Assembly: GCF_009765375.1 (NCBI RefSeq)
Contig: NZ_VTOK01000026.1
Coordinates: 1-40,014, forward strand
Reading direction: 5' to 3'
Source: Alteribacillus sp. YIM 98480
Lineage (GTDB): Bacteria; Bacillota; Bacilli; Bacillales; Marinococcaceae
Length of the DNA: 40,014 nt
The position numbers were made by a program, and so were the translations under genes. Positions 1 to 8,270 of this stretch are shown in pieces. Each line of letters begins with the position of its first letter. The first letter of the stretch is position 1. Below the pieces are notes generated by a model. That model saw only the letters and a list, made by a program, of their open reading frames with translations, was not told where the DNA came from and made no database searches.

Positions 1-240
1 ATGTACGATGAATTACTGGAAAAGGAAATCATTCCAGCCATCAAGCGAGAAAGTGCGGATGAACTTTCGAATCCGAAGACTGGCTCTACATCTATCTTAC
101 GCTTACCATAGATTTCACCCGTTTTCGTTTCCGAAAGCTTTTCGGCAAAGAAAAAGTAGAAAATGAACTAGGATTTGCATTCATGGCGGTAAACTTGAGA
201 AAGTATACCGCCTCCAAACATCATGGCCCCCTGAATAATA
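1..240 (+). pseudogene. Decayed transposase 3' end (IS1182-like)
   Basis: From about position 72 to 240 one frame reads a transposase-like C-terminus: an FTRFRFRK stretch, then GKEKVENELGFAFMAVNLRK, the type of ending seen in IS1182-family DDE transposases. A stop sits upstream in this frame at 9-11, and a different frame is open from 1 to 111, so the coding is broken near position 60-72. The frame continues past the usual end of the family without meaning. No terminal repeats or catalytic residues are visible, and the rest lies left of the window. Most likely an inactive IS relic; the family assignment is from memory. Confidence 0.5.
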
Positions 241-243
241 ATC

Positions 244-288
244 AAAAAAGATTCCGATTATCAAAAAACGATAATCGGAATCTTTTTT
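244..288. terminator. Bidirectional intrinsic terminator
   Basis: A perfect 19-bp inverted repeat (244-262 with 270-288) with an A-run on the left and a T-run on the right and a 7-nt loop. It ends the minus-strand symporter gene and would also stop plus-strand reading from the transposase relic. Confidence 0.9.
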
Positions 289-327
289 ACTATTTCGGGC
301 TAGTTATGTCCCAGCCCCCATTTTGGT

Positions 328-1953
328 TTATTTTTTTATTGGTTCATTATTCACACGTTCGTGAGGCATAAGCAATCGTTTTGGAGGACATTTTTTCTTC
401 GTTAATTCGGAAACAATAAATATTGTGAGAAACGCAGCGATCATAGCCAGCGTACGGAATGGAAAGAGTACCAAACCGTCTTCTACCATAGGATATGGAA
501 GAAAATAAGGCAGATTTATCGCTGGCTCTCCGCCTCCAAGCCGAAGGAAAACTGCCGCCGCGAAACCGGCAAGCGAACCATAAAAGTTCGCATTTTTGTA
601 AAAAAGAGCCATCGTTAATTGAGGGAACAGCACACAATAAACGAGGTCTGACGCCAAGTACCAGAGTGTGTATACACTTCCTACATTTAATGCAATAATC
701 ATGGCTGCTACACCAATAAGAATAATAGTACGTTTAATTACTTTTTTAAGTTCACCTTGACTGGCTTTTGGTTTTATCAAAGGTCGATATATATTCCAAG
801 AAGCCATAGAAGAAGCGGACAAGATGGAAGAGTCCATCGATGACATAACTGCCGCAGCCAATGCGCCTAAACCAACAGCCGCTACAATTTCAGGCGTCAA
901 AAAGCGCAGCACCTGCGGAAGTACCATCGCAGCTGTTTCAGGAGCTTCTGTTCCAAAAGCTGCCCAGTCCGCGTTGTGACCAATAATACCAACTAATACA
1001 GCAGGAAATGCAGCAATTAAACAAATAATACCAGCCAAAATGGAAAGCCACATTGCCGTGTTTTCATTTTTAGCTGAAAGGACACGCTGAAAGTAAACTT
1101 GCCAAGCAATACCTCCAAAGATAAGAAGCAAGGCATAATCCCACCAATTCCAGAACCAATTTCCCCAATCGGGATGGTTCCAGCCGTCAAGAGGCGGGAA
1201 AAGACTGGCATACGTGTCAAAATCAGCTTGATAGTTCGCCCAGTTTACACTTAAGCTTCCCACATTTCCAAATGCAAACGGAAGTACTAAAAATAAACCG
1301 ACTAAGAGAATAGCCATTTGGAAAACGTCTGTATAAGCAACTGCCCACATGCCGCCAAACACGGTATAAGCTATAGCGATAATAGCTGAAATAATGATAG
1401 AGGTAGAAAAGTCTAATCCTAAGATGGTACCAAAAGTTGTACCGAGTGCTGTTAAAATCGCCCCGCTCCAAAATAATTCACCGAGAAGCGCAGGAATATA
1501 CAAAATTCCGGCCATCTTGCTGCCAAAACGCTGTTCAAGTGGATCGATAATGGTCATAAATTCATAGCGGCGCATTTTTCTAGCATAAAAAATACCGCCG
1601 ATAATCAAACTGAGTGCATAACCCCATGGAGCTTGCGCCCAGACAAGGCCATCAGAATAAGTGAATTCGGCTGTTCCGTTAACATAACCGCCGCCAACCC
1701 ACGTTGCAGCCATGGTAAACATAGCGACACCAAGTGGTATGCTCCGCTTGGCTACCATCATATCGCTTAATGATTCTGATTTTTTAGCGGCAAAAAAGGC
1801 ACCTACGTAATAAATGAGGGCATAAAAGAACAACATAGAAATAAAGCCGCCCCAGGCGATATCACTATCGGTCATTCCAACATAGATGACAACTCCTATT
1901 ATTAGTATTGCAAACCCTATGGTTTTTAACAATTTAGTGCTTTTTTCTGTCAC
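328..1953 (-). CDS. Na+/choline symporter, SSS family, CHT-like
   Basis: A 541-residue, strongly hydrophobic protein with about 13 membrane spans, belonging to the sodium:solute symporter (SSS/SLC5) family. Its motifs resemble the high-affinity choline transporter CHT1 (SLC5A7) as I remember it: ATWVGGGYVNGTAE, WAQAPWGYALSLI, VAYTDVFQ, YFQRVLS, VMSSMDSSILSASSM, LWYLASDLVY and LRLGGGEP. The gene lies 150 bp behind gbsR on the same strand and opposite gbsAB, so choline uptake for glycine-betaine synthesis is the natural role; the substrate is inferred. The start is set at a GTG 8 nt after an AGGAG; a GTG three codons upstream would overlap that ribosome site. Proline or betaine transport is less likely. 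Confidence 0.82.
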   Translation of the reverse strand: MTEKSTKLLKTIGFAILIIGVVIYVGMTDSDIAWGGFISMLFFYALIYYVGAFFAAKKSESLSDMMVAKRSIPLGVAMFTMAATWVGGGYVNGTAEFTYSDGLVWAQAPWGYALSLIIGGIFYARKMRRYEFMTIIDPLEQRFGSKMAGILYIPALLGELFWSGAILTALGTTFGTILGLDFSTSIIISAIIAIAYTVFGGMWAVAYTDVFQMAILLVGLFLVLPFAFGNVGSLSVNWANYQADFDTYASLFPPLDGWNHPDWGNWFWNWWDYALLLIFGGIAWQVYFQRVLSAKNENTAMWLSILAGIICLIAAFPAVLVGIIGHNADWAAFGTEAPETAAMVLPQVLRFLTPEIVAAVGLGALAAAVMSSMDSSILSASSMASWNIYRPLIKPKASQGELKKVIKRTIILIGVAAMIIALNVGSVYTLWYLASDLVYCVLFPQLTMALFYKNANFYGSLAGFAAAVFLRLGGGEPAINLPYFLPYPMVEDGLVLFPFRTLAMIAAFLTIFIVSELTKKKCPPKRLLMPHERVNNEPIKK

Positions 1954-2016
1954 GAGCATCACTCCTAGATGTCTAATTACTGAATTTTAACAATATTATG
2001 AAATCTATATCGTGCG

Positions 2017-2075
2017 CATGTATCCCTCAACTCTACAAAGATTGCCGCTTAAATCCTTGCAGATTTGGATACATG
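2017..2075 (-). promoter_or_regulatory. Structured leader between gbsR and the symporter
   Basis: Two perfect 9-nt arms, CATGTATCC (2017-2025) and GGATACATG (2067-2075), enclose a second hairpin (AAATC/GATTT, 2051-2066) and an unpaired stretch. On the minus-strand transcript this would be a closed multi-helix structure just ahead of the symporter start. It has no T-run, so it is not a plain terminator. It matches no riboswitch class that I recognise. Confidence 0.4.
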
Positions 2076-2103
2076 TTATTTTTAAAGTAAAAAAATAAAA
2101 AAG

Positions 2104-2661
2104 TTATTCGTCTTCCTCTTCAACTGGAATCAAGTCAAAAATTTCACCTGACTCAATTTTTTCAGTTAATTTGTTGAGCCATTTGTAATAAGCTTTTGAT
2201 TTTTCGAGCGTCTGAAAAGTTTCGTTTGCTTCTTCTTTTATTTCATCGGAAATATTTGTGTCTTCTAATAGTTTAGAAAGCTGTAATTGTGCTTCTTTAA
2301 TAGAAGTGAGATTCAATTTGACTTCTCGCTCCCATTTTTGTGTGAAAAAATTGATGAAAAACTGAAAAAAGTCTTTTTCTGCAACATACGTTTGTTTTCT
2401 TTTTCCTCTTCTAAAGGTTTTCTTGACAACATTAAATTCTTGCAGTTTTTTGACGCCTGTACTCATACTTGGCTTACTCATGCCAAGCTTTTCCCGCATT
2501 TCATCTAACGTCATATCTCCTTCGAGGTACATGGTCCCATAAAGCGTTCCAACGCTTCTTGTTACACCGTAAAGGTCCATCGTTTCTGCGATGGAATCCA
2601 CAACGAGATCTTTCGCATTGTTAATAGAGTCGAGAGCATCTTTATTATGGGAATCTTCCAT
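2104..2661 (-). CDS. gbsR: GbsR-type choline-responsive repressor
   Basis: A 185-residue MarR-like regulator of the GbsR family. Residues about 35-95 form a winged helix-turn-helix (DMTLDEMREKLGMSKPSMSTGVKKL followed by a basic wing, RRGKRKQ, written here in parts of one helix region), and the rest is a helical dimerisation region with a very acidic end. In B. subtilis GbsR represses gbsAB and the choline transporter opuB and is released by choline. The position here, divergent from gbsAB and ahead of a choline-type symporter, fits the same role. The start codon follows AGGAGG by 7 nt. Operator sites are expected in the 272 bp between gbsR and gbsA, but I could not define one with confidence. 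Confidence 0.9.
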   Translation of the reverse strand: MEDSHNKDALDSINNAKDLVVDSIAETMDLYGVTRSVGTLYGTMYLEGDMTLDEMREKLGMSKPSMSTGVKKLQEFNVVKKTFRRGKRKQTYVAEKDFFQFFINFFTQKWEREVKLNLTSIKEAQLQLSKLLEDTNISDEIKEEANETFQTLEKSKAYYKWLNKLTEKIESGEIFDLIPVEEEDE

Positions 2662-2833
2662 TCAGATCCTCCTTTCATTTAAAAAATTAAATTCATTTAG
2701 TTTTTTGTTTACAGTTTTCTATCATAACGTAATAAAAAAAGATGTCAAAGAAAAAATTTCTTTTATACATATTCTTTCCCTAATTTGCCGGGGGAAGATC
2801 AATTTTTTAAAAGATTATTTTTTTCATTTTTCT

Positions 2834-2862
2834 TTGACAATAAAAAATAGAGCTGTTAGATT
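2834..2862 (+). promoter_or_regulatory. gbsAB promoter (sigma-A type)
   Basis: TTGACA (2834-2839), 17 bp, TAGATT (2857-2862), 72 bp ahead of the gbsA start. The leader after it holds a GTTCGGAAC near-palindrome that could serve a repressor; that is speculative. Confidence 0.65.
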
Positions 2863-2933
2863 AAAGTTGTTCGGAACGTTAAATTTTTTTAAAACAAATT
2901 AAACATCTTTAATTTTATAGAGGAGGGGTTCAT

Positions 2934-4406
2934 TTGGCACTGAAAAGAATGTACATTGACGGCGCCTGGACTGAGGCAAAGTCAAAAGAAGTAAGAACGA
3001 TTATCAATCCATATAATCAAGAAAATGTTGCAGAGGCTGCGGAAGGAAATCGTGAAGATGCAAAAGCAGCTATTCAAGCAGCTCGTACTGCCTTTGATGA
3101 AGGCAGCTGGCCAGACACACCAGCAAATGAAAGAGGAGAGCTTGTTCAAAAGGTTGCCGATTTTATCCGCCGAGACAAAGAAGAGCTAGCTGAATTAGAA
3201 TCGTTGGATACTGGCAAGACATTAGAAGAAAGCCGAGCTGATATGGACGATATCGCAAACGTATTTCAATATTTTGCTGGACTTGCAGATAAAGACGGCG
3301 GCAAAATGATCGCTTCTCCTATTCCAGATTCAGAAAGTAAAATAGTACGCGAACCGGTTGGTGTCTGCGGACAAATTACTCCATGGAATTATCCATTGCT
3401 TCAAGCAGCGTGGAAAATTGCACCGGCTTTGGCAGCTGGAAATACAATTGTTGTAAAACCAAGTGAGATTACGCCGCTTACGTCAGTGAAAGTGTTTGAA
3501 ATTATGGAAGAAGCAGGATTTCCAAAAGGTGTAGTAAACCTTGTACTCGGTAAAGGGGCGGACGTTGGAGCAGAATTATCCGAAAGTGTAGATGTAGACT
3601 TGGTGTCCTTTACTGGAGGAATTGAAACAGGAAAGAAAATTATGCAGGCAGCAAGCATTAATATGAAAAAAATTGCACTTGAACTTGGCGGAAAGAATCC
3701 TAACATCGTGTTTGCAGATGCTGATTTTGAAACAGCAGTAGATCAAGCGATGAATGCCGTCTTCTTCCATGCTGGTCAAGTATGTTCTGCAGGAGCACGT
3801 TTAATTATAGAAGAAAGTATTCATGACGAATTTGTTAAAGAGCTCGTAAAACGCACAAAAAATATCAAACTTGGAAACGGCTTTGATGAAAGCACACATT
3901 CTGGTCCGCTAATTTCTGCAGATCATCGGGAAAAAGTAGAGAAGTATGTAGAAATTGGCCAGCAAGAAGGTGCCAAGCTGGAAATCGGCGGTAAACGTCC
4001 AGAAGACCCTGAACTGCAAAACGGGTTCTTCTTCCTTCCAACTATCTTTACGAACTGTAAGTCAGACATGAGGATTGTTCAGGAAGAAGTATTTGGTCCG
4101 GTCTTAACAATTGAAACGTTTAATAGTAAAGAAGAAGCTGTAGCTATAGCTAATGATTCTATATATGGCCTTGCCGGCGCTGTTTTCACAACAGATATTT
4201 CTAAAGCAGAAGAGACTGCTTCAAAACTTCGCATGGGAACAGTATGGATTAATGATTTCCACCCATATTTTGCACAAGCTCCATGGGGTGGATATAAGCA
4301 GTCAGGAATAGGCAGAGAACTTGGTCATATTGGGTTAGAAGAATATACAGAAGTTAAACACGTATTCCGTAATAAAAAACCAGAACCTATTCACTGGTTT
4401 AAATAA
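2934..4406 (+). CDS. gbsA: Betaine aldehyde dehydrogenase
   Basis: A 490-residue NAD(P)-dependent aldehyde dehydrogenase, full length for the family. It oxidises betaine aldehyde to glycine betaine, the second step from choline. Visible landmarks are the PWNYP substrate-entry motif, the KPSEITP cofactor segment, FTGGIETGK, the general base Glu250 in LELGGKNP, and the nucleophile Cys284 in GQVCSAGARL. Translation appears to start at TTG, 5 nt after a strong AGGAGGGG; this start also gives the usual N-terminus. gbsB follows 63 bp downstream with its own ribosome site, so both are probably in one transcript from the promoter at 2834. Pairing with gbsB and gbsR makes the substrate assignment firm. 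Confidence 0.94.
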   Translation: MALKRMYIDGAWTEAKSKEVRTIINPYNQENVAEAAEGNREDAKAAIQAARTAFDEGSWPDTPANERGELVQKVADFIRRDKEELAELESLDTGKTLEESRADMDDIANVFQYFAGLADKDGGKMIASPIPDSESKIVREPVGVCGQITPWNYPLLQAAWKIAPALAAGNTIVVKPSEITPLTSVKVFEIMEEAGFPKGVVNLVLGKGADVGAELSESVDVDLVSFTGGIETGKKIMQAASINMKKIALELGGKNPNIVFADADFETAVDQAMNAVFFHAGQVCSAGARLIIEESIHDEFVKELVKRTKNIKLGNGFDESTHSGPLISADHREKVEKYVEIGQQEGAKLEIGGKRPEDPELQNGFFFLPTIFTNCKSDMRIVQEEVFGPVLTIETFNSKEEAVAIANDSIYGLAGAVFTTDISKAEETASKLRMGTVWINDFHPYFAQAPWGGYKQSGIGRELGHIGLEEYTEVKHVFRNKKPEPIHWFK

Positions 4407-4469
4407 ATCATTACTTGCAAAATAGTCACAATCACACAAATCACAACTTTAAAATAGGAGGATGTCATT

Positions 4470-5678
4470 ATGAGCCTTAATATGAAAGTAGAACACATGT
4501 TAAACTATCACACATTTGAAATTCCTACTGCTATCAAGCATGGAATCGGTGCAATTAAACACATTGGAGAAGAAGTGAAAACCCTTGGAGCTAACAAAGT
4601 TCTTCTCGTTACGGATCCTGGAATTTATAATGCAGGAGTTACTAATCCAGTTGTTGAAAACCTTAAAAAAGCAGGTGTTGAAGTAGTTGTCTTTAATAAA
4701 GTAGAGCCAAACCCTCCCGTACGTTTGATCGGAGAAGGCTCTAAAGTTTATAAAGAAGAAGGGTGTAACGGACTTGTGGCCGTTGGCGGCGGAAGTTCTA
4801 TGGACACAGCGAAAGCAATTGGAGTAGAAGCAACACACGAAGGCACTGTCCTTGATTATGAAGCAGCAGAAGGGAAAAAGCCTCTTGAAAATCGGATTCC
4901 ACCACTTACTACAATCCCTACTACTGCGGGAACGGGCTCTGAAGTAACACAATGGGCGGTTATCACCGATGAAGAGCGTGAGTTTAAATTTAATACAGGC
5001 GGTCCGCTTATTGCAGCACACCTTACTATTATTGATCCTGAACTTCATGTATCCATGCCTCCGCATGTAACAGCAATGACAGGTATCGACGCAATTGCAC
5101 ACGCAGTAGAATGCTATACCATGAAGTTTGCACAGCCTGTTACAGATGCTGTAGCACTAATGGCTATGGAATATGCTGCTAAATATATCCGCCGTGCTTA
5201 CGCCGATGGCACAGACCTTGAAGCCCGCTATGGAATGGCTCAAGCAGCTATGCTTGCAGGACTTTCTTATGGAAGTGAATCTGCTGGTGCAGCACACGCA
5301 ATGAGTCAAACACTAGGCGGAATCATCCCAGTTGCACACGGTCAATGTGTTGCTACTATGATGGGACCTGTTATGGAGTATAACTGGAAAGGTGCGCCGG
5401 AGCGCTTCGCCCGTGTGGCTAAAGCGTTTGGTATTGACACTTTCCACATGACAACAGAAGAAGCTGCAAAAGCAGCAGTAAACTGGATGTACGATCTTGT
5501 AGAAGATTTAGATATCCCTAACCTCGAAGAACAAGGAGTAAGCAGTGATATGGTAGAGCGTCTTGCAAAAGAAGCTCAAAACGATCCGCAAACTGAAGGA
5601 AATCCTCGTGACCTTAAAGTTGCAGATTACGAATGGATTTACAAGCGCTGCTTTAACCTCGTACCAAAAACAGTTTAA
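4470..5678 (+). CDS. gbsB: Choline dehydrogenase, iron-dependent alcohol dehydrogenase
   Basis: A 402-residue type III (iron-activated) alcohol dehydrogenase. It oxidises choline to betaine aldehyde with NAD+. The dinucleotide motif GGGSSMD is at residues 106-112, and the four expected metal ligands are all present: Asp207 and His211 in TGIDAIAHAVE, His276 in AAHAMSQ, and His290 in VAHGQC. The ATG follows AGGAGG at normal distance. It is the second gene after gbsA and ends in an intrinsic terminator, giving a compact gbsAB unit. Many alcohol dehydrogenases share this fold; the gbs context, rather than the sequence alone, fixes choline as substrate. Confidence 0.93.
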   Translation: MSLNMKVEHMLNYHTFEIPTAIKHGIGAIKHIGEEVKTLGANKVLLVTDPGIYNAGVTNPVVENLKKAGVEVVVFNKVEPNPPVRLIGEGSKVYKEEGCNGLVAVGGGSSMDTAKAIGVEATHEGTVLDYEAAEGKKPLENRIPPLTTIPTTAGTGSEVTQWAVITDEEREFKFNTGGPLIAAHLTIIDPELHVSMPPHVTAMTGIDAIAHAVECYTMKFAQPVTDAVALMAMEYAAKYIRRAYADGTDLEARYGMAQAAMLAGLSYGSESAGAAHAMSQTLGGIIPVAHGQCVATMMGPVMEYNWKGAPERFARVAKAFGIDTFHMTTEEAAKAAVNWMYDLVEDLDIPNLEEQGVSSDMVERLAKEAQNDPQTEGNPRDLKVADYEWIYKRCFNLVPKTV

Positions 5679-5690
5679 TAAATTTAAGAG

Positions 5691-5731
5691 AAATCCTCTT
5701 CCAATATGAGTGTGTTGGGAGAGGATTTTTT
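5691..5731 (+). terminator. Terminator of gbsAB
   Basis: A 14-bp stem with one mismatch (AAATCCTCTTCCAA against TTGGGAGAGGATTT) followed by a T-run. From its end to 5865 I see no gene or site. Confidence 0.88.
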
Positions 5732-5865
5732 ATTGTGTAAGAAAGCAAACTATGCTAACAAAACGACGTTATTTCAACGTACGGATGTACTATTGGTTCC
5801 GTTCTGTATGAAAGTGGTGTTTTTAGACGGTTTCTATTGGATGGCGGTATGCTGTGTTTATACCA

Positions 5866-6126
5866 TTATGGAGATGCAGACCTTTGGCTGCTGCGAAGAA
5901 GGAAATCAACCAAACTTCCTGCAATCATACCAAAAAAGATATCTGTGATATCTAATACCTCTCCTGCTATACCGTACAATAAGCCAATGCCGCCAAAGAT
6001 TATAGTATAACGTACTCTCATTAATGTATTAAAATAAGGAAAAGATGCTTGCAAGCTTTCTAAAAAGAATGGAGAGAAATAGACGGCTACGATAATGATC
6101 ACAACAATAATAAACAATACTTCCAT
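5866..6126 (-). CDS. Small membrane protein of unknown function
   Basis: An 86-residue protein with a hydrophobic N-terminal segment (residues 3-20), a short loop, and a second and third hydrophobic stretch (about 38-75), ending in a polar SQRSASP-type tail. I recognise no family. A GGGGGG run 8 nt before the ATG can act as ribosome site. It lies convergent to gbsAB and 134 bp downstream of the NhaC-family gene on the same strand, with a hairpin between them, so it is probably transcribed separately or by read-through. The coding call rests on length, hydrophobic pattern and start context. Confidence 0.6.
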   Translation of the reverse strand: MEVLFIIVVIIIVAVYFSPFFLESLQASFPYFNTLMRVRYTIIFGGIGLLYGIAGEVLDITDIFFGMIAGSLVDFLLRSSQRSASP

Positions 6127-6208
6127 TGCTTATGCCCCCCATAAAATATAAATAACGTGCAGTATCGTCTACTCTTTCTTCTATTACCTTTCTTGCTCGT
6201 ATTTAAAC

Positions 6209-6236
6209 AGCCCAAAGCATTAGTCAGCTTTGGGCT
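6209..6236 (-). terminator. Hairpin after the NhaC-family gene
   Basis: A perfect 10-bp stem, AGCCCAAAGC against GCTTTGGGCT, with an 8-nt loop, 24 bp past the stop codon. The T-rich tail is weak on both strands. Confidence 0.6.
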
Positions 6237-6259
6237 ATTATATGACAAATCAATATTTA

Positions 6260-7819
6260 TTATCCTCTGTTTTCATCTGTTATCGGTTTATTTTTAATTT
6301 TAAAGATAAAGGCTATACCAACCGTTATAAGAATTGCTGCAGCAAGACCTGCTGGCGTACTTCCAGTTGCTCCGAGTATTAGATAACCAACAAATGCTCC
6401 GACAGCAGAGAACATGGCATAAGGCAGTTGAGTAATCACGTGGTCAATATGATGACTTCCTGCCCCTGTTGATGACAAAATAGTGGTGTCTGAAATAGGG
6501 GAACAATGATCGCCTAAAATAGAACCTGCCAGTACGGCTGCAAGCATAGGCAGGATTAATGATATATCCAAAGCCGCCGCTATTTCACCAGCAATAGGAA
6601 GTAAGATAGAAAATGTCCCCCACGACGTTCCTGTAGAAAAAGCCATAAATCCTGCTAGTAAAAACAAAAGTGCGGGAAGCAAGAATAAAGGGATGGTTCC
6701 ATCGATAAAGTCGGCTAAATATTCGCCAGTCCCTAAATCATCAATAATACTTACAATAATCCACGCAAGAATTAAAATATAAATAGCTGGAAGCATTGAT
6801 TGGATCCCCGCAAAAATGGTTTTCATAAATTCAGTCACAGCAGGTTTCTTTGTCATTGTGAGCAGCATAGTCACCCCGAGTCCAAATAAACCGCCGTAAA
6901 CGAGGGAGCTTGCAACATCTGTTTCTGCAAAAATGGATAAAGCTGTTACTTCATCAGCCGCTTGAGCGCCCGTTACTATCATGAATACAACAGTACTTAC
7001 AATGAGAACGAGTATCGGAATCGTTAAATCACGTACTTTTCCTTTATGTTCGTCTAGGTACTGGGATTGTTCACCAGGCACACCAGTACGCTTAGGATCA
7101 AGTACTTGATGATGCATGACGGCACGTTTTTCATGGGTTCGCATCGGACCAAAGTCAAGTTTCCAAACGATTACTAAAAAAACGAATAATACAGCAGTCA
7201 TCGCATAAAAATTCATAGGTATCATATAGAGAAATGCTTGAAGGCCACCGTATTGTGTTTGGTTATGACTGCTCAGAATGTCAGCAATGATGGTAATAAT
7301 GTAGGCTCCCCAGCTCGACAGCGGTGCGATTACACAAATCGGTGCAGCGACAGAGTCAACAATATATGCAAGCTTGGCTCTAGAGATGTAGTGCCTGTCT
7401 GTAAGCGGCCGGCTTACTTGACCAACTGTTAAACTGTTAAAGTAATCATCAATAAAAACGAGGATACCAAAAAGCAAGGTGACAAGCTGGGCTCCTATCC
7501 TCGTTTTTACTCGTTTTAATGCCCATTCCCCAAATGCACGGCTTCCGCCAGAAAAACTGATTAGAGCTGCCATTATGCCGAGAATAAGTAAAAAGAAAAT
7601 AATATATAATTCCCAGTCATTCATAGCACCATCAACGACAAAAATGCCGGCAAATATCTTCCAAATGAGGACAGCTCCTTCGGTAATTGACCAATCGCTA
7701 AGAACTAGCGCACCGATAATAATTCCAACACCCAGGGAAGGAAGAACTTTTCTTGTCGCAACGATCATTAATAACGCAAGAATAGGAGGAAGAAGCGACA
7801 GAATGGACGGCTCGTTCAT
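6260..7819 (-). CDS. NhaC-family transporter, probable lysine carrier
   Basis: A 519-residue integral membrane protein of the NhaC Na+/H+ antiporter family, with about 12 spans. Typical features are the VFIDDYFNSLTVG motif, IAPLSSWGAYI, FSTGTSWGTF and the late LAGSILGDHCSPISDTTILSS segment. By sequence alone it would be called a Na+/H+ antiporter. However, the transcript begins with a lysine riboswitch and its terminator, and comparative work on lysine regulons has described NhaC-superfamily members (LysW) as probable lysine transporters. I therefore favour Na+- or H+-coupled lysine transport, most likely uptake. AAAGGAG lies 9 nt before the ATG. Copy D of the dispersed repeat sits between riboswitch and start codon. 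Confidence 0.8.
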   Translation of the reverse strand: MNEPSILSLLPPILALLMIVATRKVLPSLGVGIIIGALVLSDWSITEGAVLIWKIFAGIFVVDGAMNDWELYIIFFLLILGIMAALISFSGGSRAFGEWALKRVKTRIGAQLVTLLFGILVFIDDYFNSLTVGQVSRPLTDRHYISRAKLAYIVDSVAAPICVIAPLSSWGAYIITIIADILSSHNQTQYGGLQAFLYMIPMNFYAMTAVLFVFLVIVWKLDFGPMRTHEKRAVMHHQVLDPKRTGVPGEQSQYLDEHKGKVRDLTIPILVLIVSTVVFMIVTGAQAADEVTALSIFAETDVASSLVYGGLFGLGVTMLLTMTKKPAVTEFMKTIFAGIQSMLPAIYILILAWIIVSIIDDLGTGEYLADFIDGTIPLFLLPALLFLLAGFMAFSTGTSWGTFSILLPIAGEIAAALDISLILPMLAAVLAGSILGDHCSPISDTTILSSTGAGSHHIDHVITQLPYAMFSAVGAFVGYLILGATGSTPAGLAAAILITVGIAFIFKIKNKPITDENRG

Positions 7820-7847
7820 TACAACTTTTCTCCTTTCTGTTTCATTG

Positions 7848-7935
7848 TACTTTAAATTGATTAACTAAAACTCAAAGTATAAGCGACACCACGACTTCCG
7901 CATTTAGACTTAGTGCTAAGCCGAGTATTTCTAAT
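7848..7935 (+). repeat. Dispersed repeat, copy D
   Basis: It opens with TACTTTAAAT, passes CTCAAAGTATAAG, keeps the core ACGACTTCCGC and ends with a hairpin like GCTAAGCCGAGTATTTCTAA. It matches copies at 14727 and 29343 in the same order. It lies in the leader of the NhaC-family gene, downstream of the riboswitch terminator. Confidence 0.65.
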
Positions 7936-7952
7936 TATACTAAAGCTTATGC

Positions 7953-7985
7953 AAAAAAAACTGCTCGGATTCCTTCACCAAGCAG
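7953..7985 (-). terminator. Riboswitch-controlled intrinsic terminator
   Basis: On the minus strand an 8-bp stem (CTGCTTGG with CCGAGCAG, one G-U pair) and a 9-nt loop are followed by eight T. It starts directly at the 3' end of the lysine aptamer, as expected for transcription attenuation. Confidence 0.88.
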
Positions 7986-8146
7986 GTAGAACGGTCAACC
8001 CGTCTTAGTTCTCTACGACGAACTGAAGGTCTAAATATGTTTCAGGCATGATCGGGATGAGCTTTTATCCGACTTCGGCAATGTCTCCGATTATAAAAGT
8101 TTTTCTCCTTCTGGAGCATACTTTTCTCATTTGCACTTCTATCTTA
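7984..8146 (-). ncRNA. Lysine riboswitch (L box) aptamer
   Basis: Read on the minus strand, the segment contains the L-box landmarks in order: GATAGAAGTGC, then AAAAGTATG, then GCCGAAGTCGGATAAAAGC, then CCCGATCATGCCTGAA, and finally GTTCTACC, whose TTCTA pairs with the opening TAGAA to close helix P1. These line up with my memory of the B. subtilis lysC leader (GATAGAGGTGC, AGAGTATG, GCCGAAGCAAATAAAACC, GGGCTATC). A terminator follows at once. Lysine binding should favour termination and switch off the NhaC-family gene. Confidence 0.88.
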
Positions 8147-8270
8147 TCAGTGGGACAATGTTTTACTATTCTTTTTTTGTTGATTTAAATGAATTTCATC
8201 ATTGATTTCTATATCATTATAAACGAACATTATATAAAAATTTAAAAATTTCCTCGTTATTGTTCGATTT

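Noticed and set aside
4500-5102. 200-codon minus-strand frame opposite gbsB
   Set aside because: It lies wholly inside a clear dehydrogenase gene, has a Cys/Phe/Asn-rich nonsense composition and no start context.
5706-5948. 80-codon plus-strand frame after gbsB
   Set aside because: It starts within the gbsAB terminator, has no ribosome site and runs into the opposite small membrane-protein gene.
6260-7819. Plain Na+/H+ antiporter call
   Set aside because: The family fits, but the lysine riboswitch upstream makes lysine transport the better hypothesis; the antiporter role is kept only as an alternative.
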